A stretch of 37,297 nt of DNA from Lactobacillus hamsteri DSM 5661 = JCM 6256. Lineage in GTDB: Bacteria; Bacillota; Bacilli; Lactobacillales; Lactobacillaceae. The translations under genes and the position numbers were made by a program. Below the pieces are notes generated by a model. That model ran no database searches and was not told where the DNA came from. It saw nothing but the letters and a program-made list of their open reading frames with translations. The stretch spans positions 1 to 37,297 of the forward strand of contig NZ_BALY01000018.1 of the NCBI RefSeq assembly GCF_000615445.1, given 5' to 3'. The stretch's first letter is position 1, and the number at the start of each line of letters is the position of its first letter. Of the stretch, positions 16,677 through 25,196 are shown piece after piece.

Positions 16677-17543
16677 ATGGAATACATTACTTTAAACGAC
16701 GGTAACAAAATGCCTCAACTTGGCTTTGGTGTTTTTCAAGTCCCAGATTTAAATGAAGCTGAAAAGGCGGTTAGGGATGCACTTGATGTAGGTTACCGTT
16801 TATTCGATACAGCCGCAGCTTATGGTAATGAAGAAGCCGTTGGCAAGGCTATTCGTGAAAGTGGCGTTAACCGCGATGATATTTTCGTAACTTCTAAACT
16901 TTGGGTTGATCATTTTACTTATGAAAAAGCTAAAAAAGGTATTGATGATTCATTGAACAAGCTGGGTCTTGACTACATGGATCTTTACCTTCTTCACCAA
17001 CCATACGGTGATACTGCAGGTGCTTGGAGAGCATTGGAAGAAGCACAAAAAGCTGGCAAGATTAAATCAATTGGTGTTTCTAACTTCTACGCAGACCAAT
17101 TAAAGAATTTGGAACTTATGAGCAATGTTAAGCCAGCTGTTAACCAAATTGAAGTTTCTCCTTGGTATCAACAGCCTGAGGAAGTTGCTTTTAACCAAAA
17201 TGAAAATGTTGCTGTTGAAGCATGGGCACCTTTTGCTGAAGGTAAGCACAATATTTTTACTGATGAAACTATTGCTAAGATTGGTGAAAAATACGGTAAA
17301 GCTAATGGTCAAATTATCTTACGTTGGCTCATTCAACGTGGCATTATCGTGATTCCTAAGTCAGTTCATAAGAATAGAATGGAAGAAAACTTTGATGTCT
17401 TTGACTTTGAATTAAGTGATGATGACATGAAGGTAATGAACAGTTTGGACAAAAAGGAAAGTCAATTCTTTGATCATCGTGATCCAGCTGCTATTGAAAG
17501 TATCTTCGGTTCAAGCTTGAAGGCATTGCGCGATTATAAATAA
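16677..17543 (+). CDS. Aldo/keto reductase
   Basis: A 288-residue AKR with tetrad D44, Y49 (GYRLFDTAAAYGNE), K74 (TSKLW) and H107 (LYLLHQP), and IIVIPKSVHKNRMEEN in the cofactor region. GGAGGA precedes the ATG. It is closest in style to the AKR at 9775 (both have IPKSVH), suggesting duplication within the island. It has its own LysR-type box upstream and a NAD(P)-binding protein downstream; no terminator is visible between them. Confidence 0.92.
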   Translation: MEYITLNDGNKMPQLGFGVFQVPDLNEAEKAVRDALDVGYRLFDTAAAYGNEEAVGKAIRESGVNRDDIFVTSKLWVDHFTYEKAKKGIDDSLNKLGLDYMDLYLLHQPYGDTAGAWRALEEAQKAGKIKSIGVSNFYADQLKNLELMSNVKPAVNQIEVSPWYQQPEEVAFNQNENVAVEAWAPFAEGKHNIFTDETIAKIGEKYGKANGQIILRWLIQRGIIVIPKSVHKNRMEENFDVFDFELSDDDMKVMNSLDKKESQFFDHRDPAAIESIFGSSLKALRDYK

Positions 17544-17649
17544 TAATCTCAGCTTATGAATAATACTTAATTTTACAAATTGTTAGTTACAGGATGAGCA
17601 ATTATTATAATCACTGTCAATTGAATTGAAAAATTTTTGAGGTGATAAA

Positions 17650-18303
17650 ATGAAAAACGTAATTATTTTTGCGGCAAATGGACAGATTTCAAGACTTGTG
17701 GAAGAACGTTTATTGGCAAATGATCCAGATATTAATTTGACTTTGTTTTTAAGAAATAGTCAAAGATTAGCTGAACTTGCAAATAATAATGATCGTGTAA
17801 CTTTAGTTGATGGTAATTTAGACGATACTCAAGCAATTAGTGATGCAATGAAGAATCAAGATATTGCTTTTATTGGTGTTGTTGATCATGAATCACAAAA
17901 TACTATTACTAAGAATGTAATTGCTGGTGCTAAAACTAACGGAGTTAAAAGAATTATTGAATGTAATGTTTTAGGCATTTACGATGAAGTTCCTAATGAA
18001 TTCGGTCGTTGGAATGCTGAAATGATTGGGGAGGCTGGTCTTAGAACGGCCAGAAATGCTGATAAGCTTCTTGAAGAATCAGGCATTGATTATACAACTT
18101 TGCGTCTTCCATGGCTTAATGATCGTAACGATTTAAATTATACGATTACTCATAAAGATGAAGAATACGTCGGTGTTTCTGGCTCTCGTAAAAGCATGGC
18201 TGATGTAGTTGTTAAGATTATTGAAAATCCAGATTATCTTAAAAACGATAGTGTTGGTATAGCTGATCTGACAACCCAAGGTTCAGATCGACCTGTATAT
18301 TAA
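17650..18303 (+). CDS. NAD(P)-binding atypical SDR (NmrA-like)
   Basis: A 217-residue Rossmann-fold protein beginning MKNVIIFAANGQISRLVEERLL, with the first glycine loop changed to AANGQI, and the later DYTTLRLPWLNDR motif of NmrA-like NAD(P)-binding proteins. It is a diverged paralogue of the protein at 9018 (same VKRIIECNVLGIYDEVPN / VKRLAFITTMGIYQEIPS region). GAGGTG precedes the ATG. TATAAT at 17606-17611 could be its own -10. A terminator follows. Its role, reductase or redox-cofactor sensor, is unknown. Confidence 0.85.
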   Translation: MKNVIIFAANGQISRLVEERLLANDPDINLTLFLRNSQRLAELANNNDRVTLVDGNLDDTQAISDAMKNQDIAFIGVVDHESQNTITKNVIAGAKTNGVKRIIECNVLGIYDEVPNEFGRWNAEMIGEAGLRTARNADKLLEESGIDYTTLRLPWLNDRNDLNYTITHKDEEYVGVSGSRKSMADVVVKIIENPDYLKNDSVGIADLTTQGSDRPVY

Positions 18304-18312
18304 TATCCATAT

Positions 18313-18349
18313 AAAAACAGCAAGCTGGTTAAAGGCTTGCTGTTTTTGC
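18313..18349 (+). terminator. Terminator after the NmrA-like gene
   Basis: AAAAACAGCAAGC (18313-18325) pairs perfectly with GCTTGCTGTTTTT (18335-18347). Confidence 0.9.
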
Positions 18350-18350
18350 A

Positions 18351-18494
18351 TTAGAAATGCATATCCTTGGTAAGTTTGAATTTGTAGGGTTTTATGTTTG
18401 TAGTTTTAATGGCTGCTCCCAGTTTTTTATTAGTTACGATGCCAATCTTTTTTAGATTTTCGTTATTGAGTGATGATGAAGCTAAAAAGAAAAC
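18351..18494 (-). pseudogene. Possible remnant of a minus-strand protein-coding gene
   Basis: In the otherwise empty stretch before the arylsulfotransferase gene, one minus-strand frame reads 47 codons with coding-like composition, including ENLKKIGIVTNKKLGAAIKT and PYKFKLTKDMHF before a TAA at 18351. It has no start codon or ribosome binding site and is closed upstream by a stop. It looks like the C-terminal end of a lost gene, but I cannot name the family and chance is not excluded. Confidence 0.3.
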
Positions 18495-18556
18495 TTAGTG
18501 TAGATATGATTATTCAATAAATCTTATTAAGTTTTTGTTAATGAGGTGCTACAATT

Positions 18557-18603
18557 TTGCGATCAACTATATTTTTTATATAAAATATATGAAAACGCTT
18601 GAA
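18557..18603 (+). promoter_or_regulatory. Promoter with cre-like site upstream of the arylsulfotransferase
   Basis: TTGCGA (18557-18562), a 16-base spacer and TATAAA (18579-18584) form a promoter. TGAAAACGCTTGAA at 18590-18603 matches the cre consensus at 12 of 14 positions and sits at the probable start site, abutting the AAGGAG. Confidence 0.5.
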
Positions 18604-18614
18604 AGGAGAGAATC

Positions 18615-20309
18615 TTGAAAAAAAGAAAAAATATTATTACTTTAGTAGCAGCTGTAACTTTGGGAACTTCTTGCATAACGATTTTTCCGAATCGTTCACA
18701 GACTGTTTTAGCTGAGAAAAATAATAATGCTAAAAAGACGAAGCTTAGTGATAAGCAAATTATAAAAAATTTGGGTGTTCAAGCTGTTTCAAATACTGAA
18801 AACGATAAATTGACACAAAAATATGCGGATATTGTTAAAGAAAGAAATTATACATGGGAGAATCCTTACATAAAAGTAAATCCTTATGAAAATTCTCCTT
18901 TAACAGCCCTAATGATTTTTCATACTGATACACCAACTGAAATTTCTTATGAAGTAGTTGGAAAAACGGCAAATACATCGATTAAAAATACGGTTTCAGG
19001 CTATCAGACTGATCATCAAATACCTATTGTTGGATTGTATGCAGGGTACGATAATGATGTAAAAATCACCATGACCGATCAAAATGGTAATCAACAAGTT
19101 AAAACTGTAAAAATAAAAACAATTAATTTGCCTCGTTGGATAAAAACTACCAAGATTTCAGTATCGAAAAATGATAAGTCTAAGATGAACATCGGAGATA
19201 ATGAACTTACTGTTTTAAATAGAACGACTAAGCAGACTTTCGCAGTTGATGCTGATGGCCAAGTTCGTTGGTATTATTTACGTTGGAATGAGCATATTTT
19301 TGAACAGTTGAAAAATGGACATATCTTGCTTTTTAATAAAATTAAAAGTGGAGATTCTAAGTATAATATGTTAGTTGAAACAGATTATCTAGGAAGAATT
19401 TATCATCAATATAAATTTGATAAAAACTTAGGCGGGAGCTATTATGGAACCGCTGGGGTATCAATGGTTCACCACGATGTAGCAGAAATGCCAAACGGTA
19501 ATTGGTTGTTAACTGTTAATGATGGAAGCAAATATGTTGAAGATACGATCGCTGAATTAAATCCTAATACTGGAAAAATTGAAAAAGTTATTGATTTTAA
19601 GAAGATTTTTCCTTCAGATATGTATGCCAAAAGTACTATAAAGGCCGCTGATCAAGCAACGTCAGGTTTAGGATTAATGGATTGGTTACATATAAATTCT
19701 ATAGACTATGATCCGGAAACTAATAATGTTTTATTTTCAGCTCGTAATCAAGATATGATTTGGTCAATGAATTATAAGACTAATAAGTTAAATTGGATAT
19801 TTACTAATAAGCCAGCTTCAAAATGGCCATCTTCGTATCGAAAATATTTATTAAAGCCAACTTCTGGAACTAAATATCCAGGTGGACAGCATGGTGTTTA
19901 TATATTAAGCAAAAAAGGTTCAACAATGAGAGTTCTGCTTTATGATAATAATATTGCTGTTACTAATGGAGATAAGGCACAAAGTAAAAAGTTTTCTGTT
20001 GCCACGGAATATGAAATTAATACTTCTAAGAAATCTATTAAAGAAGTCTGGAGCTATGGTAAATCTTTGGGTGCAGCTAATTTTACAGCCGTAATTGGTT
20101 ATGCACAAAGATTAGCTAATGGAAATACTTTAATCGATTTTGGATTTAAAGATAATGGAAATCAGAGTAATATTATTGAGGTAGATAAAAACGGTAAACA
20201 AGTTTTCAATATGACTACGTATAATAGTGTAGAGAATAAAACTTATGTATATCGTGCATATAGAATGAAATTCTATCCTAAAGAATATGTTTTTAATGCG
20301 TTGAATTAA
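18615..20309 (+). CDS. Secreted arylsulfate sulfotransferase (ASST family)
   Basis: A 564-residue exported protein from TTG at 18615, with AAGGAGAG upstream. The signal peptide (MKKRKNIITLVAAVTLGTSC, then ...TVLAEK) has a probable cleavage after VLA near residue 33. Residues about 75-175 form the beta-rich ASST N-terminal domain; the rest is the six-bladed propeller. All four residues expected from E. coli ASST (His252, His356, Arg374, His436) have counterparts: the HH at 286-287 in MVHHDVAEM, H359 in DWLHINSI, R377 in FSARNQD and H425 in GGQHGVY. The enzyme transfers sulfate from one phenolic sulfate to another phenol without PAPS, outside the membrane. In a gut organism it could act on host or bacterial phenol sulfates; that is inference. 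A disulfide like the E. coli one is not apparent. Confidence 0.9.
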   Translation: MKKRKNIITLVAAVTLGTSCITIFPNRSQTVLAEKNNNAKKTKLSDKQIIKNLGVQAVSNTENDKLTQKYADIVKERNYTWENPYIKVNPYENSPLTALMIFHTDTPTEISYEVVGKTANTSIKNTVSGYQTDHQIPIVGLYAGYDNDVKITMTDQNGNQQVKTVKIKTINLPRWIKTTKISVSKNDKSKMNIGDNELTVLNRTTKQTFAVDADGQVRWYYLRWNEHIFEQLKNGHILLFNKIKSGDSKYNMLVETDYLGRIYHQYKFDKNLGGSYYGTAGVSMVHHDVAEMPNGNWLLTVNDGSKYVEDTIAELNPNTGKIEKVIDFKKIFPSDMYAKSTIKAADQATSGLGLMDWLHINSIDYDPETNNVLFSARNQDMIWSMNYKTNKLNWIFTNKPASKWPSSYRKYLLKPTSGTKYPGGQHGVYILSKKGSTMRVLLYDNNIAVTNGDKAQSKKFSVATEYEINTSKKSIKEVWSYGKSLGAANFTAVIGYAQRLANGNTLIDFGFKDNGNQSNIIEVDKNGKQVFNMTTYNSVENKTYVYRAYRMKFYPKEYVFNALN

Positions 20310-20346
20310 TTATATATTTTGCATAACAAAATTTGAGGAATTTTAT

Positions 20347-20490
20347 ATGAAAAAATTTGCTAAATTAAGTGCTGGTGCGTTGTTTGTTAGTCTTTTTGCT
20401 TTATTTGTAGGTAAAAAGTTAGATGATAAAATTGTTAATGACCGTTATGATGAGAGCAAAGATCGTGGCGTTGATTCAATATATAAATAA
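20347..20490 (+). CDS. Small single-span membrane protein, 47 residues, unknown function
   Basis: ATG at 20347 with GAGGAA upstream. The product has a Lys-rich start (MKKFAKLSAG), one hydrophobic segment ALFVSLFALFVG and a charged tail (DDKIVNDRYDESKDRG). It follows the arylsulfotransferase gene by 37 bases and shares its terminator, so the two are probably co-transcribed. I do not recognise the family; it may be an accessory membrane peptide. Confidence 0.6.
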   Translation: MKKFAKLSAGALFVSLFALFVGKKLDDKIVNDRYDESKDRGVDSIYK

Positions 20491-20498
20491 TATATAAA

Positions 20499-20528
20499 GA
20501 AAAAGCATCCCAAACGGGATGCTTTTTT
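20499..20528 (+). terminator. Bidirectional terminator between the small membrane gene and the PNPOx-like gene
   Basis: AAAAGCATCCC (20501-20511) pairs perfectly with GGGATGCTTTT (20516-20526) around AAAC, with T-runs in both directions. Confidence 0.9.
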
Positions 20529-20540
20529 GATTGAATTTAA

Positions 20541-20873
20541 CTATTCATCAATTTCCTCAACTGTAATGGTAACAGGGTACCAGCCGTTTTCATCTTTATC
20601 ATGAACTTCTGCAGTACCGATTACACGTACATTAGTATGTGAAGGCTTGTCAGCAACTACAACCGCAACTTTTGAACCATTCTTGATGTTTTCAAAAGCA
20701 TGTGCTTGAGTCTTTTCAAGGTAAGTTAAGTGACTTTCATCTTGAACCTTCATTGATTGCTTAGGACCAACTTGTGGCATACCGTCTTTATCTACAGTTG
20801 CTAAGAAGGCTAAATGAGTAGCGAAAAATTCTTGTTGTTCTTCCGTAAGTTTTGTTGAATCTAATTTTTTCAT
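20541..20873 (-). CDS. Pyridoxamine 5'-phosphate oxidase-like (split-barrel flavin) protein
   Basis: A 110-residue protein with the split-barrel pattern TEEQQEFFATHLAFLATVDKDGMPQVGPK, in which the LATVDKDGxPxVGP strand pair is the flavin-binding hallmark, then KVAVVVADKPSHTNVRVIGTAEV. It is shorter than true PdxH and more like general-stress or heme/F420-type small PNPOx proteins. AAAGGGAAA precedes the ATG. Single gene with its own terminator. The cofactor (FMN or other) and substrate are not known. Confidence 0.82.
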   Translation of the reverse strand: MKKLDSTKLTEEQQEFFATHLAFLATVDKDGMPQVGPKQSMKVQDESHLTYLEKTQAHAFENIKNGSKVAVVVADKPSHTNVRVIGTAEVHDKDENGWYPVTITVEEIDE

Positions 20874-20961
20874 AGGATTAATTTCCCTTTCTACATTTAT
20901 CTGTTGTTTATTTGATTATACATTGTGAGCTCTTAAAAAGTAAAATAAATTGCTTCATATA

Positions 20962-22581
20962 CTATTTAATAACAACAGCAAAAGCCTCATAAGGTTTTAA
21001 ATCAATATTTTTTAAATTGTCATGTGTATCATAATTGCTGATAAGTTCTGTTTCAACTTTATCATTAGAAGAGAAGTGTTGATTTTCGCCGGATAAATTT
21101 GCGACAACTAACCATTTTTGATCATTGAGCTTACGGTAATAAGCCAAAACTGCGTCGCCAATATTAGGAACTAATTCAAAATCTCCGTCAACAACAATAT
21201 CATTCTCATGTCGCAATTTTATCAGTTTTTGATAAGCGTAGAAAATTGAATTAGAGTCTTTTAATGCGGCTTCAACGTTAATTTCTTTATAATTATGGTT
21301 TACTTTAAGCCATGGGTTACCAGTGGTAAAGCCCGCATTTTCCTTATCGTTCCATTGAATAGGTCTGCGGGCATTGTCCCGTCCTTTAACGTTAATAGAG
21401 TGAATTAATTCTTCCTTAGTGTAGCCTAGTTTAATACGTTCATTGTACATATTAATACTTTCGATATCTTCTACTTCATTAATATCTTTTACAGGACAAT
21501 TAGTCATACCAATTTCTTCGCCGTTATAAATATAAGGAGTACCATGCATTAAGTGAAGAACAATTGCAAACATTTTAGCACATTGCACTCTATATTCTTT
21601 ATCATTACCCCAGCGTGAAATTACGCGGGGAATATCATGATTTTCCCAGAAAAGACTATTCCAAGCATGATCAAAATCAATTTGGGTTTGCCATTTTACT
21701 AATACTTTCTTTAATTTACCTAAATCCAGTTTACGCAAATCCCATTTTTCTTTACCAGGTTGTTGGTCCAATGATTGATTTTCGAATTGGAAAACCATAG
21801 ATAACTCATGACGATCAGGATCTGAATATTCTTCAGCAATCTTTGGCGTGGCATTCCATGTTTCGCCGACTGTCATTAAAACTTTGTCTCCAAAAGTATT
21901 TCTATTCATTTCTTGAAGGTAAGGATGAAGCATTGGGCCATTTTCACGGATTCCCTTGTCAGGCTCTTTACCAATTAATTCAATAACGTCCATTCGAAAG
22001 CCGCCAATACCTTTATTAATCCAAAAATTCATCATATCGTAAATTTTGTGACGAAGTTCAGGATTTTGCCAATTCAAATCGGGCTGTTGGTCAGCAAAAA
22101 AGTGTAAGTAATATTGACCAGTTTCTTCGTCAAATTTCCAAGCTGAACCAGAAAAGGCAGACTTTAAATTATTAGGTTCATGCCCATTAACAGGATCACG
22201 CCAAATATAATAATCACGATACGGATTGTCCTTGCTCTTGCGAGATTCTACAAACCATTTATGTTGATCAGACGTATGGTTAACAACTAGATCCATTACA
22301 ATTCGAATATGATGTTTTTTAGCTTCAGAAATCAGCTCTTCCATATCAGCCATTGTGCCATATTGAGGATCAATAGCTTCATAGTCTGAAATATCATAAC
22401 CGTTATCAATTTGGGGTGATTGATAGACGGGGGAAAGCCAAATGGCATCAATACCTAGTTTTTCTAAATATCCTAAACGTGAAGTGATACCTTTAAGATC
22501 GCCAATACCGTCACCGTTACTGTCTTGAAAAGATTTTGGATAAACTTGATAAACAGCAGCTTTTTTCCACCAAGGTGTCAT
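20962..22581 (-). CDS. malL: GH13 alpha-glucosidase (oligo-1,6-glucosidase type)
   Basis: 539 residues from the ATG at 22581, chosen for its AAGGAGG; an upstream frame extension has no binding site. GH13 motifs in order are DLVVNHTSD, nucleophile Asp in GFRMDVIEL, acid/base Glu in TVGETWNA and the transition-state Asp in WENHDIPR. The DVIEL after the nucleophile and the lack of a signal peptide point to a cytoplasmic oligo-1,6-glucosidase or related isomaltose/sucrose-type glucosidase rather than trehalose-6-phosphate hydrolase, which is encoded separately at 29554. It is monocistronic, with a promoter overlapped by a cre-like dyad. The exact glycosidic preference is uncertain, so the symbol is tentative. 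Confidence 0.88.
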   Translation of the reverse strand: MTPWWKKAAVYQVYPKSFQDSNGDGIGDLKGITSRLGYLEKLGIDAIWLSPVYQSPQIDNGYDISDYEAIDPQYGTMADMEELISEAKKHHIRIVMDLVVNHTSDQHKWFVESRKSKDNPYRDYYIWRDPVNGHEPNNLKSAFSGSAWKFDEETGQYYLHFFADQQPDLNWQNPELRHKIYDMMNFWINKGIGGFRMDVIELIGKEPDKGIRENGPMLHPYLQEMNRNTFGDKVLMTVGETWNATPKIAEEYSDPDRHELSMVFQFENQSLDQQPGKEKWDLRKLDLGKLKKVLVKWQTQIDFDHAWNSLFWENHDIPRVISRWGNDKEYRVQCAKMFAIVLHLMHGTPYIYNGEEIGMTNCPVKDINEVEDIESINMYNERIKLGYTKEELIHSINVKGRDNARRPIQWNDKENAGFTTGNPWLKVNHNYKEINVEAALKDSNSIFYAYQKLIKLRHENDIVVDGDFELVPNIGDAVLAYYRKLNDQKWLVVANLSGENQHFSSNDKVETELISNYDTHDNLKNIDLKPYEAFAVVIK

Positions 22582-22622
22582 ACAAATGTCCTCCTTGTAA
22601 ATATTTATTATTCTCAAGTATG

Positions 22623-22651
22623 ATTATCCTAATTGTGTAAGCGGTTTACAA
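22623..22651 (-). promoter_or_regulatory. Glucosidase promoter with cre-like dyad
   Basis: On the minus strand TTGTAA (22651-22646), a 17-base spacer and GATAAT (22628-22623) form a promoter. The dyad TGTAAGCGGTTTACA (22636-22650) covers the -35 and spacer. It resembles cre but has one extra central base (TGTAA-N5-TTACA), so a CcpA or LacI-type sugar repressor site is possible. Confidence 0.5.
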
Positions 22652-22752
22652 GTATATCTTAAATGTTATCGGTATCAAAATTAAATTTATTATTTTAAAA
22701 AATTACTAGCTTTGTGCGGATATATTTATTATAATAGATATGTTCGCGTGAT

Positions 22753-22826
22753 GGCGGAATTGGTGAAGGGGTTAACACACCGGTTTGTGGATCCGGCATA
22801 CATGGGTTCGAATCCCATATTCCGCC
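22753..22826 (+). tRNA. tRNA-His (GTG anticodon)
   Basis: A cloverleaf can be folded: acceptor GCGGAAT/ATTCCGC, a three-pair D stem GTG/CAC, anticodon loop TTGTGGA with anticodon GTG, and T arm ATGGG-TTCGAAT-CCCAT. The extra G at 22753 pairs with the discriminator C at 22826, the G-1:C73 identity element unique to tRNA-His. The last pair of the anticodon stem is a T-T mismatch. CCA is not encoded. TATAAT at 22730-22735 is a likely -10. Confidence 0.95.
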
Positions 22827-22836
22827 CTATATTTAT

Positions 22837-22870
22837 AAAAGCATAGGTCTTAACAGATCTATGCTTTTTG
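22837..22870 (+). terminator. Terminator of tRNA-His
   Basis: AAAAGCATAGGTCT (22837-22850) pairs with AGATCTATGCTTTT (22855-22868) with one G.U pair, followed by T. Confidence 0.88.
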
Positions 22871-22931
22871 TTTTGCTATAATAAAATTCAGATCTTAATG
22901 ATGGGTTACTAAATCTAAAATACATTAATTT

Positions 22932-22967
22932 AAATAAAAAAGATAAGATATCAGTAAATCTCATCTT
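22932..22967 (-). terminator. Terminator of tpx
   Basis: On the minus strand AAGATGAGAT pairs with ATCTTATCTT (one G.U) and is followed by TTTTATTT, just after the tpx stop codon. Confidence 0.65.
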
Positions 22968-22978
22968 CAATATATTTT

Positions 22979-23473
22979 TTAATTTAGTTCTTTTAATTGA
23001 TCTAAGGCCTTTTCATAATCAGGCTCATCGGTAATTTCGTCTACAATTTGTCGATAAACAATTTTACCATTCTTGTCTAGGACCCAAACTGAGCGGGCTA
23101 AGATTCCCATTGTTGGAATTAATAACTTGCTAGTTTTTCCAAAAGAACCTTCAGTATCAGAAACAAGTTGCATGTTCTTTACGTTTTCTGCAGCGCACCA
23201 ATTTTGTTGTTCTGCAACTGTATTAGTAGAGATCGTCAAAAAATTGACGCCAGGGTATTCATCCATCTTTTGATTAAATTTTTTAGTTTGAATACTACAT
23301 ACAGACGTATCAATGTCAGGAACTACACTTATTAGAGTTGGCTTTCCGTGTAAATCTTTGGAATCTACACGTTTATTTTCTTTATTAATTACGTAAAAAT
23401 CATCAAATTGATCATTAACGTTAGCTGGATCACCGATTAATTCAGTAGTTTTTCCTTTAAAAGTAACTTTCAT
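22979..23473 (-). CDS. tpx: Thiol peroxidase (atypical 2-Cys peroxiredoxin)
   Basis: 164 residues from the ATG at 23473, preceded by AAGGAGG; longer in-frame starts lack a binding site. The peroxidatic Cys lies in PDIDTSVCSIQT and the resolving Cys in NWCAAENV, about 34 residues apart as in Tpx. The family reduces hydrogen peroxide and alkyl hydroperoxides with thioredoxin in the cytoplasm. Single gene, own terminator. It fits an oxygen-exposed lactobacillus lacking catalase. Confidence 0.95.
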   Translation of the reverse strand: MKVTFKGKTTELIGDPANVNDQFDDFYVINKENKRVDSKDLHGKPTLISVVPDIDTSVCSIQTKKFNQKMDEYPGVNFLTISTNTVAEQQNWCAAENVKNMQLVSDTEGSFGKTSKLLIPTMGILARSVWVLDKNGKIVYRQIVDEITDEPDYEKALDQLKELN

Positions 23474-23629
23474 TATATGTCCCTCCTTATTAATGGTTGT
23501 CATTTTAATAGTTAGTATAGCAAAAGCGGAGGATATAATTAAATAATTAGCTCAATTTTTGATAATTTCTTTAGTTAAATGTTTGTTAATTTTCGTATGA
23601 AATCAATGAATAGACAACTCTTTTTTCGG

Positions 23630-23658
23630 TATAATAACCATATATGTAAGCGTAAACA
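23630..23658 (+). promoter_or_regulatory. -10 and cre site upstream of the maltose-type acetyltransferase
   Basis: TATAAT at 23630-23635 is followed by TGTAAGCGTAAACA at 23645-23658, a 13 of 14 match to the cre consensus at the expected transcription start, so CcpA roadblock repression is likely. The -35 is poor (TGAATA at 17-base spacing). Confidence 0.65.
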
Positions 23659-23673
23659 CTGAGAGGTAATACA

Positions 23674-24288
23674 ATGGAAGAAAATACTAAAAATATGTTA
23701 GCGGGAAAGCCTTATCGCCCTGATACCGAAGAATTATGTAAAATTTCAAGATTAGCTCATCGTCTTTGTCGAGATTATAATATGCTCGCTGATACTGATA
23801 AAGAAGAGCGTAACGCAATTATTGATCGCCTTTTTCCTGAGCATGGGAGGGGTGTATATTTGCAAGGACCAATTCAAATCGATTACGGTCAATTTACTAA
23901 ATTAGGTAATAATTTTTATGCTAACTTTAATTTCACAGTTCTAGATACTTGTCCTGTTACAATTGGCGATAATGTAATGTGTGGTCCAAATGTTACTTTA
24001 GCTACACCACTTCATCCACTTCTTGCTGAACAAAGAAATGCTAGAATGCAAAAAGATGGTAAGTTTGCAGATATTGAATATGGTGCGCCGATAAAAATCG
24101 GTAATAATTGCTGGCTTGCAAGTAATGTTACGATTTGCTCAGGAGTAACAATTGGTGATGGCTGTGTAATCGGAGCAGGAGCAGTTGTTACTAGAGATAT
24201 GCCAGCAAATTCACTTGTTTTAGGTGTTCCAGCAAGAGCCGTTCGTAAGTTAACTGAGGCTGATCGAATTAAAGATTGGCCATATTAA
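23674..24288 (+). CDS. Maltose/galactoside-type sugar O-acetyltransferase
   Basis: A complete 204-residue LbH-fold acetyltransferase with the N-terminal Mac domain (MLAGKPYRPDTEELCKISRLAHRLCRDYN) and hexapeptide repeats (YANFNFTVLDTCPVTIGDNVMCGPNVTL, IKIGNNCWLASNVTICSGVTIGDGCVIGAGAVVTRD). The catalytic His is in TPLHPL. It transfers acetyl from acetyl-CoA to sugars. GAGAGG precedes the ATG, and the gene is cre-controlled. It overlaps functionally with the frameshifted acetyltransferase at 7635, which is a shorter and different subfamily. Confidence 0.92.
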   Translation: MEENTKNMLAGKPYRPDTEELCKISRLAHRLCRDYNMLADTDKEERNAIIDRLFPEHGRGVYLQGPIQIDYGQFTKLGNNFYANFNFTVLDTCPVTIGDNVMCGPNVTLATPLHPLLAEQRNARMQKDGKFADIEYGAPIKIGNNCWLASNVTICSGVTIGDGCVIGAGAVVTRDMPANSLVLGVPARAVRKLTEADRIKDWPY

Positions 24289-24304
24289 TATAGAAGGAAA
24301 AATT

Positions 24305-25168
24305 ATGAAAATAGGATTTATTGGCACTGGCGTGATGGGGTCAGGTGTGATTGAAAATTTGTTAAAGCATAAGAAGGAAGTTTACGTTTTTAATCGTACT
24401 AAAGCTCATGCGCAAAAAGTTATTGATAAGGGCGCAAAATGGGTTGATTCACCCATGAAGATAGCCGAAAAAGCCGATGTTGTCTTTACAATGGTCGGTT
24501 TTCCTCAAGATGTTGAAGAAGTTTATTTTGGTGAAAATGGTTTGTTTAAGACCGCACATTCTGGTCAATATTTGATTGATATGACAACTAGCAAGCCAAG
24601 CTTAGCTAAAAAAATTGGTGAATTTGGTGAAAAGAATGGTATTCACATTTTAGATGCGCCAGTTTCGGGTGGCGATATTGGCGCAAAAAAGGGCACTTTA
24701 ACTGTTTTTGTTGGTGGAAAAGAATCTGATCTCAAGCAATTGACGGATATTTTCTCTGATTTTAGTAAGGAAGTTAATTACTTTGGCGACTATGGTAGTG
24801 GTCAAAATGCCAAAATGGCTAATCAAATTATGATTGCCGGAACAATGACAGGCATGACTGAAATGCTTGTTTACGCGAAAAAAGCTAATTTAGATTTAGA
24901 GCAAATCTGTCATACTTTGCAAGGTGGCGCTGCGGAAAACTTTAGTTTAGGTAGTTATGGTCCACGTATTTTAAAGAATGATTATACGCCAGGCTTTTTT
25001 GCTAAGCACTTTTTGAAAGATTTACGTATTGCTCTTGAAGAAGCTGATGAAATGAAAATCGATTTACCAGCGACTAAACTTGCTAAACAACTTTATGAAG
25101 AATTAGTTGATGAAAAAGGTTTGGGTAATGACGGTACTCAAGCACTAATTAAGTTATGGTGGAAATAA
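24305..25168 (+). CDS. 3-hydroxyisobutyrate dehydrogenase-family (beta-hydroxyacid) oxidoreductase
   Basis: A 287-residue NAD(P)-dependent beta-hydroxyacid dehydrogenase. GFIGTGVMGSGVIENLL is the Rossmann motif (residues 4-20), DAPVSGGDIGAKKGTLTVFVGG the substrate-binding signature and GSGQNAKMANQ contains the catalytic Lys. The family includes 3-hydroxyisobutyrate dehydrogenase, tartronate-semialdehyde reductase and succinic-semialdehyde reductases; which one applies is unclear. It starts 16 bases after the acetyltransferase, with AAGGAA, probably in the same operon, and runs into repeat copy 1, whose hairpins can serve as terminator. Confidence 0.9.
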   Translation: MKIGFIGTGVMGSGVIENLLKHKKEVYVFNRTKAHAQKVIDKGAKWVDSPMKIAEKADVVFTMVGFPQDVEEVYFGENGLFKTAHSGQYLIDMTTSKPSLAKKIGEFGEKNGIHILDAPVSGGDIGAKKGTLTVFVGGKESDLKQLTDIFSDFSKEVNYFGDYGSGQNAKMANQIMIAGTMTGMTEMLVYAKKANLDLEQICHTLQGGAAENFSLGSYGPRILKNDYTPGFFAKHFLKDLRIALEEADEMKIDLPATKLAKQLYEELVDEKGLGNDGTQALIKLWWK

Positions 25169-25196
25169 ATATATTAATTGAAATATAAATAAAAAA

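Noticed and set aside
22636-22650. Perfect cre upstream of the glucosidase
   Set aside because: The dyad has one extra central base compared with the 14-bp cre, so it is listed only as cre-like.
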